DNA from: Leptodontidium sp. MPI-SDFR-AT-0119
Lineage: Eukaryota; Ascomycota; Leotiomycetes; Helotiales; Leptodontidiaceae
Direction of reading: 5' to 3'
Assembly (NCBI GenBank): GCA_020726505.1
Contig: JAHLEZ010000003.1
Location: 2,852,001-2,916,000, forward strand
Length of the DNA stretch: 64,000 nucleotides
Part shown: in pieces, positions 55,947 through 64,000 of the stretch
Numbering within the stretch: position 1 is the first letter of the stretch
Layout: the number at the start of each line of letters is the position of its first letter
Notes under the pieces: generated by a model
Databases searched by the model: none
Told to the model about the DNA's origin: nothing
Seen by the model: the letters and a program-made list of their open reading frames with translations, nothing else
Made by a program: the position numbers and the translations under genes

Positions 55947-57838
55947 ATGGCATCCTACCTGGCGAAGCGGAAAGCTGCAGTCTCTTCCAAACTTGCATCA
56001 AGAACGAGAGTCTCAGGGTGGGTGCTTGAGAAGCAACCGACATCGTTTGCAGAGGAGGGAGAATGGACGAACATCGATTCGGATGTTACGCCCGAGGAGA
56101 GGAGGACGTGGTCTTCTTTGACGATCGCAGGTTTTTGGTTCAGTGACGCATTGAACGCTCAGGGATGGGAGGCACCGAGTTCGATTATTAGTGCAGGTCT
56201 AACATGGAAGGAGGCGTTCTATTTAAGTATGTTGTGTATTCTTGGTCTCCATTCCTTGTGTCGTGGCTTCGAGGAAGTCGAACTGGGACGAAGCTGATGT
56301 GTGAAGCGGTTTGCGGATCTCTGGTTGATACGGTTCCACTCGTGATGAATGGTCTCATGGGCGCGAGATTGCATATCCCATTCCCAGTCGCCATTCGATC
56401 GTCTTTCGGGTTCTACTTCTCTCGCTTCGCTATCGTGGTACGCATGGCTACTGCTTTGTTTTGGCATGCAATTCAAACTTGGACGGGGAGCACTGCTATG
56501 TTCCAAGTATATCCTCCTACTCCTTCCAACTCCTCCTTTACAGGAGAATGAGTATTGAAACTGAAACTCCCAGATAATCCGCTCAATCTTCCCTTCCTTC
56601 CTACGGATTCCCAACCACCTCCCCGCAAGCGCCGGCATTACAACGCAAGAGATGATCGCGCACTTCGTATTCTGGAGCGTACAATTCCCATTTATGCTCA
56701 CGCCACCACACAAGCTGAAGTATTTCTTCTATTTCAAAGCAGTGATCGTTCCGATTATCTGCACGGCTGTTGTGATTGCCATGACTAAGAAGGCACATGG
56801 CGTTGGTGAGATCTGGAATCAGGGGTATAGTGTTCCTGCGGGAAGTACGAGGAGTTGGATGATTTTGAATCAGTTTTCTAGTATTTGTGGGGGCTGGTAA
56901 GTTCTCTCTTGCTCTTCAAATCCCTGTCCTTGGGTTTAGGGATCTCAGCTGATGTAAACAGGGCCACAATGGCAACTAACGTTCCCGATTTCACACGCTA
57001 CATGAAGCGCTCCCGCGGTGTATGGTGGCAAGCCCTTCTCCTCCCTTCAATCAGTCTCCTGATTGGCACATTCGGCATTATTTCCACCAGCTGCGCAAAA
57101 GTTGTGTACGGAGAATACATCTGGTCGCCGCTCGACCTAGCATCTCGATGGGATGGGCCATGGGGACGCTGTGGAGCCTTCTTCGTAGGGTTCTGCTGGG
57201 TGGTAGCTCAGATCGGTACCAATCTGTCTGCGAATGTAATATCGTGCTCGAACGATATGGTCAACTTGTGTCCAAAATATATTAATATCCGACGAGGTGC
57301 GATTATCACGACAGTTACTGCGGGTTGGATCATGGTTCCGTGGAAGATCATCTCAAGCGCGCAGAGTTTGTTGACATTTATGAGTGGGCTATCGATTTTC
57401 CTTGCCCCAATCGCGGCTATCCTAGCTGCTGACTACTGGGTTGTCAAGAGTAGGAAGATCGATGTACCGGGTTTGTATCGTCGACATGGAAGATACAGGT
57501 ATAATGCGGCGGTGACAAATTGGAGAGCTGCTGTTGCGTTTTTTGTTTCTCTGGGCCCAAATCTCCCCGGTATGGCGAAGGCTGTGAATTCTAGTATCAA
57601 GATCAACGCGGGTATTGAGCATATCTGGGATATGAATTATCTGTGGGGATTTTGTAGCGCCTTTTTGCTGTATGTTGGATTGAGTATAGCATGGCCGGCT
57701 GAGGAGACGCTTCTGGAGTACATGATTTGGGATGATAGTGCGCAGGAAGGCATTGAAGTTGGGAGCAGTGGGGATGATAGAGAGGGTGAAGTTGGTGGCC
57801 AGGAGAAAGGTGCTGGGGAAAAGGTTAAAGCATTCTGA
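55947..57838 (+). CDS. NCS1 family nucleobase/allantoin-type permease, 559 aa
   Basis: Four exons: 55947-56226, 56307-56506, 56574-56896 and 56962-57838 (introns 80, 67 and 65 bp). About twelve hydrophobic segments follow a hydrophilic N-terminus. Family features include the segment WSSLTIAGFWFSDALNAQGW in the first span region, MNGLMGARLHIPFPVAIRSS in the loop after the second, and TNVPDFTRYMKRS in the middle, all typical of NCS1 (Fur/Dal-like) symporters. The C-terminal tail is acidic and Gly-rich. NCS1 proteins import uracil, allantoin, cytosine, purines or thiamine-type compounds with H+ or Na+ at the plasma membrane; the substrate is not clear here. All four exon joins preserve transmembrane segments. 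Confidence 0.92.
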
Positions 57839-58010
57839 TCAGGTGTCAGGAAATGTAAACAGCATTCTCTCAACACAAGTCGCAAAGGGGACACTAAACA
57901 CCCACTTGAAATTTTGAGAGCGTACTTATATAAACTTAATTTTCTACACGTCTCTTGGATTGAAATTTGCCGAGCCTGCCTTGAAACTCGGAGGGTGATG
58001 GCCAAGCTAT

Positions 58011-60038
58011 CTAGAGAGAGTCTCCCATACCCATTTGAGTTGCACAGCCAGCCCACCACTTATAAGCTGCTTGCGAAACGTCCGCAAAAGACCTCTCCTC
58101 CGGCTCCCATTCATTGTCCCATGCTCCCGGAATGGGCCGTCTTTCGAGACTGTCGTCAGCCGGAGCGGTTTTCTCGTAGCTAGCTCCGTTCCTGATCTCC
58201 TCATTCCGGGCATATTCGTGGTTCTGGTAAAATGTAACATTACTACTCTGCTTTGGGTCCTCAATAAGAGTGGGAGATATACCGGATGCAGTTTTAGGCC
58301 TGACTGCTCTACATTTTGTAGTGAAACTTGGAGAAGCAGTGGATAGCATTGGAAGAGTATCGACTGGCGCGGGCGATTGACCTTCAGCTGCCAATGATCC
58401 CTGACCAGCAGTTGCAGAATTTCCCCTGACCCGAGCCCCATTCCCAGATGAGGCTGTAAGTTCGGAATACCAATCTTCATCACTGCTCCAGAACCCATTG
58501 ACATCAATGCCATTAACCCCCCAGCCAAGAGGTAAACTTTTAGGTGGATACTCCTGAAAATGTCGTGCAACTCGTGGCGGTAGTGCTTCTAACTCTTCTT
58601 CATGCAGGCGAGTGGAAAAACTTGCGAGCACAGCATAGCCTAATTTTGCGGAGGTTTGGCGTCCTCTAAATACTGGCAAGTAGCCAATCGTCATGAAGTC
58701 CAGTGGTGGGTGCTCCCAGGTCTCTAGGACATCAAGCTCAAAATTATCGATGACTTCATCCCAAGTTTCCCTTGCAAGACATCTCCTAGCAACTCCGCTC
58801 TGCTGCTGAGCTGGGATAGAAATAATGCGGTGTGGTATCCAGCTAGCAGCCGATCTGAAAATTTTTGCTTCCCCGAAAATTAGATTGAGCTTCCACCTAA
58901 GCTCCATCAAGATCTGGAAGACATGCCACAGCCACTGGCGCGGTAGATAATCGGCTGGACTAGACACAATCTCTGCAATGTTGATGACACCATGATCCCA
59001 ACCACCAAACACAAGCTCGATGATTTCAACAAAAAAGTATAGTTTTCATAGCTCGGTGCCTAGCTCATCCGAGGCGTTGGCGGGAGGCCAAAGATTGAAG
59101 CTTCCGAGCCTCTGCGCAGCGTAAGCAGTATTCTCTTGGATGAACTTTTCTTGACTCTCTGCTTGTTCCAATTTACAAGGAGCTTAGAATCCTCAAATCC
59201 TGTCTCGACCTTGGAGCCGGAAACTTGTTTCAATGTTTCCTTCGGGACCACTTTGAATAAGTTTTCGCTGTTTACCTCCGATGCAACGAGTGTCATTATG
59301 AAGAAGATATTGGACACCAGCTTTCCCAGGTCTCGTTTATGCGTAGTTGCGACAGGACGCTTTCTTACGTCCACAAGCATTTGTTTCTTCGCGTTCCAAT
59401 AGAGCAGGCCAGTATCATCTGCAATGAAGAGCTCCAGTGTCCGAAGTGTTGCTTGCACCTCTGAGGGAGCCTCATGTTGCATCCCCTGGACTTGGGCAAG
59501 ACTTGGAATTTCTTGAAGTTCTTGAACAGAGGTAAATGTTGTATCACCTTTCGTGGATCGGCCTTCGCCTTTTGACGCATCTGAACTGTTTTGAAGTACT
59601 TCAACTAGTGGTGTCTCTTCCGGTTCTGGGGACGCCGCCACGATCCGTTGCCTCTTAGGTTGTTTCTCCTTAGCTGTTTTTGACCCAAGGCTCTCAAGAT
59701 GATGTTAGTGCAATGTGAGTTCCAGATCTAAAGGGTCATCCAGAGTGTAGTCCCCATGGACTCGTTTGAAGTGTTGCATGGTACCGGCTTGGTTTGTTGA
59801 ATCTGGCTACTTCGTTATGTTTATCAAAAACTCAACGAACATGGGCGCCATTGACCAGGTGAAAAGTCAACTTACGACAGGGACCCAGTAGCTGCTGAGG
59901 TGCCGTAGTCTCTAGTTTTGGTGAATGAGACTTTTTACACGAGGATCTCGAGCAAGCTGTTGTGTTGCGGTGGGGCGTTGCAGGTGGTTTGGTAGAATGC
60001 CCCCGAGTACGAGATCGAATGGCCGCCTCGTTGGCCAA
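58011..60038 (-). pseudogene. Large broken gene of unknown family, two stops and one frameshift
   Basis: On the minus strand, ATG at 60038 starts exon 1 (to 59876, MANEAAIRSRTRGHS), followed by a plausible 73-bp intron. From 59802 one frame runs through MQHFKRVHGDYTLDDPLDLE to a TAA at 59707-59705, then resumes (HHLESLGSKTAKEKQPKRQR) for 200 more codons to near 59175. There the frame changes: KLEQAESQEKFIQENTAYAA and NLWPPANASDELGTEL continue in another frame, hit a TGA at 59048-59046, and go on (KLYFFVEIIELVFGGWDHG) for about 345 codons to a stop at 58011. The repaired product would be about 650 residues with a disordered N-terminus, a helical middle and a Trp-rich end. I do not recognise the family. 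Each piece is protein-like in only one frame, which supports decay rather than introns. Confidence 0.68.
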
Positions 60039-61275
60039 AGATAAATAGGAGGAGAATGATGATAAGGGATAGATTTAAGGTGAAACCTTGGGTGAAATTT
60101 GTTTCGATCCGCGCTAAGTTGAGGAAATGGTGGGATCAGACTGTCGAAAGGGAATAGAGGAAAGACTGACCACGACAACTGGTATGGGTCTGCGAGTGTG
60201 ACAGAACGATCTAAAGGCCGGCGACGATCAATTTCAGACTTCAAGTGCGGGAGAGAGCTTGGCTTTCCTATTCTGCAGAGGGCGAAATGTGTAAAGTTAC
60301 ATGTGATGAGGGTCAAATGGTGAATTCCACATGCAGATGTAGATTCATGGGAAAGAGCCGGGGGCGTTGCCTTAAAGGACTTGTTTGTGACGAGTAAACA
60401 TGTTGGAGAACATTCGATAGAGACAAGACCGAAGGGGAGAGAATGCGGGAGTTCATGTGGGGAAGGAACTGGTGTCCGCAGTTACCAAGCAAGTACAGAA
60501 CAGAACAAAAACACCGGATTCATCCAAGCAGAATTATACTTCAGACAATTCGATTTCCGCCAGGCGTAAACTACAATGCGAACATAACCGCCAAGACTGA
60601 GGTTCCAGAATCCAGCAGACTGGGCCTCGGCTCACCACGATATCCGCAAGAGCGGGCCTCTGATATCCCATACCCAGCAAATTCCATTGATTCGAACTCA
60701 TCCATCTCTAGCCCTTAAAATTGCTCATCCTGACCCATCAATTAATTATATGCGGCTTTGAAGATATCTGAAAGTGGTGTCTCCTTGTCCCAGCTACTCA
60801 TCCATGCTCCAAGTACGCGCGGATAGTGGTCTTGAAAGCCGAAGGTATCAAATGCATGGTCTGTTTCTTGAGAGATCTGAAACTGGTCAGTTTCCTGTTC
60901 TGAAGCGGAAGATACATATGAAGAACACAGAAATTTTGGTTAATAGCATGTTGTGGCCGTTCCCTTCTTTTTATCGGGGTGTTAGCCACAAGCACTAACG
61001 TCTCCGCGCTTCTTCACTTCTTTGCCGCGACGCCTTCGCTTTTTTATAAGGTAGCGTTGTCAAATTACGGTATAAGTATTAAGTTATCATAATTACACAA
61101 TTTGGTCAATTGATTCAAGCTGAGTGGCTCCCCTGATACACGTGCTGAGTGCTCCAATCAGCAATCTTCAGTGACATCTTCCGAGAGCTTGGCAGTAGAC
61201 GACCCTCTTTCTTCACATAAATGAGAGCGAAAGCCACATCCGTAAATTTTATCATAATTTATTCCTCAGAGGAGA
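60039..61275. other. 1.2-kb region between divergent genes
   Basis: Lies between the broken gene (minus) and the chromate transporter (plus). Frames of up to 134 codons are unsupported. The stretch near 61060-61110 is AT-rich. Confidence 0.5.
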
Positions 61276-63031
61276 ATGGCGATCAGAAAATGGTACCCAG
61301 GCCAGCTTGGGAAACAGCTATGGGAGGTTGTCGAACAAGGATGGTATCTTGGCTTCACATCCTTTGGGGGACCACCGGTTCATTTCAAAATCGTCAGGAC
61401 TTTCGTATTGCTTCGGAATAGCTGATATGCTGATAGACGACAGTTCCACGATAAATATGTGAATAAATTGGGATGGATCGATGAGCAAATGGTACTAACC
61501 CTTACATTTCGTGAGGGCACAAGATGCTGACATTTCAGTACCAAGAGCTCTTCGCGGTCTGCCAGGCATTCTCTGGACCTGGCAGCACAAAGATGTTATA
61601 TTGTTTGAACCTCATCCATGATGGATTTATCCCCGCAGTTATCGCTCTACTCATTTGGTCGTAAGTGATCCTCTCCCCGCGCCGAATCAACGCTGATTGT
61701 CGAAGTCTCCCAGGTGCCCTCGGAATGTATGGATTCTCCGTTGGAGTATCACATATCGGTGAAAGTCTACCTCGACAAGTTTACGCTCTACTCTCTGGTC
61801 TCAATGCAGCTATTGTTGGGATCATTGCTCTGGCAGCTGTTCAGCTTGCCCAGAAAGCTATCACGGATAAGTTGACCAGAATCTTGGTATTCCTTGGCGC
61901 GACGGCAGGCTTGATGTAAGTAGATGTCAAAGGAGACTATCAAACCCGGTTGTGAATCTCTCAACATCATCTAGAGGCGTTTCCTCTCTATTTCTTAGAA
62001 CATCCCTAAGCCAACAACCGCTAACCACCCTCTGACTTAGGTACAATGCACTATGGTACTTTCCTTTGCTCATGTTGCTAGGTGGTAGTGCTACTGTCAT
62101 TTTCGATTACCGGCTGCTTCATCCCGCTGTCAGATGGGTAGGAAGTCGCTGGAGGAAACCACAATCTACGGATCAAGAAGAAAATGGAACCGAATTGCCA
62201 ACTGTTGTTTCTCAACCTACGACACAGCAGTCAGACAACGTCAAAACACCTGGACGATTGGCCCCTCGCTCAACGGACACCGGCCCACCACCCCAAGCAG
62301 CAGATATCTCTGATGAAAGAGAAGAGCCCCGGATCATCCCAGCCGCTCGAAGTATTGAGATTTCATGGCAATTCGGCACACTGGTCCTAGTTGCTTTCAC
62401 CCTCGTGTTCATTATCATCATGGTTCTCCGAGGAACATTGCCAAATAAACCACTCCTCTTCCAACTCTTCTCAAATATGTTCCTAGCCGGTACTATCATC
62501 TTCGGTGGAGGTCCTGTTGTTATCCCTCTGCTGCGAGAGTATGTGGTTTCTGAGGGATGGGTAACTCCTAGAGATTTCCTTCTCGGCCTCGCCATCATCC
62601 AAGCGTTCCCAGGACCAAATTTCAACTTCGCAGTGTACTTGGGAGGCCTGACAGCTGTATTCGGTGGGCATAATGCTGCCGTGGGAGCCTTGTTGGGATA
62701 TCTCGGAATCTTCCTTCCCGGGATCGTGACGGTTCATGGAACGATGGGTATTTGGAGTGCCATTCGGGGAAAGCGGTGGGTCAAGAGTGCATTGAGGGGT
62801 ATAAATGCTGCTGCTGTGGGTTTGATCTATACTGCTGTGTATAGACTGTGGCAGATTGGGTTCATTGACGAAGGATTCGAGGCTGGGAAGAGCTTGGGTG
62901 ATGATCCTTGGTGGGTGGTGGTGGGAGTGACTAGCTATGTTGGTGGGATGTGGTTCAATGTCAGTGCCCCAGTAGCCATTCTGTTAGGAGCAGTGATGGG
63001 ATTGATACGGTATGCTGTGGTCACTTCGTAG
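61276..63031 (+). CDS. ChrA-type chromate ion transporter, 495 aa
   Basis: Five exons: 61276-61392, 61444-61491, 61539-61660, 61706-61915 and 62041-63031; introns 45-125 bp. The protein has two homologous membrane halves, as in the long CHR family. The signature FTSFGGPPVHF (residues 27-37) lies in the first half, and its counterpart IIFGGGPVVIPLL in the second; QAFSGPGSTKM and QAFPGPNFNFA are paired likewise after each. A hydrophilic linker of about 75 residues (rich in Thr, Pro, Gln) joins the halves. Related proteins export chromate or sulfate-like anions in bacteria, and fungal members are known to affect chromate tolerance. The tiny 48-bp second exon (HDKYVNKLGWIDEQM) is required to link the two conserved parts and fits the family well. 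Confidence 0.92.
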
Positions 63032-63895
63032 ACATCAATCAAATAGAATGGAGGTCGCGGAGGAGAAGATGTTGGAAGGTCGAATTTTGCATTGGGAGAA
63101 TGTAGCTAGCGGTAAATTGAGGGGCGTTGAGTCTTGTGGACCTGATGTAGCATTTGAACTGTGCCTACCTCTTGCATCCGGTATTCTCTACACCACGGGC
63201 ACTTGCCATCTTTTCATCCTGGCCATTGTGCTCCGTGCTGCTTTACAGCAAAAAGAGTGCGGCAGAACCGACGCGGGGATTTCCACATGCTTTTTGGAGT
63301 CCATGTGCCCTTATTTTGCCATCTGGAGATATTTGCGTATCGAAGCAAGACTGGCCGCAGCTATAATCCAAATCGTATTCGAAAAGCGCATATGCTGGAG
63401 CGTGGCGCAACAGGAGGACAGTTCCTATTTATGAATTGGACCCTTGGACCCTGCGGGGAGAAGGATGGGGCTGCTAGTCGGGCATACCATATCTGCCAAT
63501 GATTATTCTCGAAAAATGGAAGCTTTTAGGAGTGTGGTACCTCTAGATCATCTCCTGGGCTGACTTCTTTCTTACCTCCAACTATTATTATACCCTAACG
63601 CGTTATGCGAACCATGACACGTCAAATTGCTCGAAAGATGTTGGTAGAGCTGCTATTTGCTCTTGATCAGAACAAGTGGAATTGTAGAGTCTATGGAGCT
63701 AGAAAGAGAGAATGAACCATTGCAGCGGTATCTGGAATGGCTCAAAGTATATTCTGAAGTGGGGTTGCCTCGTGCTGGATGAAGGCTACCGAGTACCTGA
63801 TTCGGTGGTACAAGAGGCCATGAAATTCGAAGCTCATAGGGTTGAACACTGAAAACAGCTAGTAGAAACTGCAAGTAGTAGAGAGATAAGATTGA
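63032..63895. other. Intergenic region between convergent genes
   Basis: About 860 bp after the chromate transporter. A 140-codon frame (63012-63434) overlaps the transporter stop and shows no motif; I do not call it. No other feature. Confidence 0.5.
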
Positions 63896-63984
63896 TTAAT
63901 TGAATCTATAAGCAAATGATATCACCAGCCCAAACACCAATGCTCCAATCCCAACCCAAACTCCAAACCAACCCAAGTAAAGTG
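63896..63984 (-). CDS. Last exon of a membrane-protein gene running off the right edge
   Basis: On the minus strand an AG acceptor at 63986-63985 is followed by CA and then 28 codons to a TAA at 63898-63896. The peptide starts LYLGWFGVWVGIGALVFGLV and is a continuous hydrophobic span followed by a short AYRFN end, as expected for the last transmembrane segment of a transporter. Only this exon is inside the window and no family can be named. The upstream branch site and rest of the gene lie beyond base 64000. Confidence 0.35.
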
Positions 63985-64000
63985 CTCAATGATGCATTAC

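Noticed and set aside
59705..59875. A longer first intron (59875 to about 59690) that would skip the TAA of the large broken gene
   Set aside because: A CTAAC branch-like sequence is present, but the available acceptors do not restore the reading frame, and the skipped segment reads as protein; the nonsense reading fits better, though I cannot exclude it fully.
63012..63434. 140-codon plus-strand frame overlapping the end of the chromate transporter
   Set aside because: Starts inside the transporter exon, mixed composition, two other frames equally open; not supported as a gene.

Overview
The window is a stretch of nuclear chromosome from a filamentous ascomycete (Pezizomycotina; a leotiomycete would fit, but that is a guess from overall protein character, not a test). 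The evidence is dispersed single-gene transcription units on both strands, introns of about 44-90 bp with GTRNGT-type donors and CTAAC/CTGAC-like branch sites, and typical fungal proteins. Every spliced model given here has a total coding length divisible by three and joins family-consistent protein on both sides of each intron.

Layout. 0-10.7 kb: a truncated gene at the left edge, a RED-like splicing factor, an SMP-30/gluconolactonase-type lactonase, a small cytochrome b5, a WW-domain protein and a KpsF/GutQ-like sugar isomerase. 13.5-21 kb: a conserved nuclear-looking protein of unknown function, a mitochondrial membrane protein, a coiled-coil protein and a MARVEL-type membrane protein. 21.4-25.2 kb: a run of three broken reading frames. 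26.3-31.1 kb: a full-length ABCC (MRP-type) ABC transporter of 1569 aa. 34-36.3 kb: the CAF-1 WD40 subunit. 37-43.6 kb: two secreted glycoside hydrolases (GH79 and GH16) flanking an unknown gene and a tyrosinase relic. 44.7-54.6 kb: an AIM9-like phosphotransferase, an unknown gene, a short-chain dehydrogenase, RTC5 (TLDc) and threonine deaminase. 55.9-63 kb: an NCS1 permease, a large broken gene and a ChrA-type chromate transporter. The last exon of another gene enters from the right edge.

The genes do not form an obvious biosynthetic cluster or a shared pathway. Housekeeping genes (splicing, chromatin assembly, amino-acid synthesis) are mixed with accessory ones (secreted hydrolases, transporters). 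The most unusual property is the number of decayed coding sequences: up to five, at 21.5-22.0, 23.0-23.6, 24.2-25.2, 41.3-41.7 and 58.0-60.0 kb, carrying in-frame stops and small frameshifts while their neighbours are intact. Other points of interest are four TTCGAA palindromes at exact 10-bp spacing upstream of the phosphotransferase, loss of a metal-binding Asp in that phosphotransferase, a fungal KpsF-like isomerase, and a TGACTC (Cpc1/Gcn4-type) site in front of threonine deaminase. I found no new multi-gene system, no CRISPR array, no rRNA and no tRNA that I could support.
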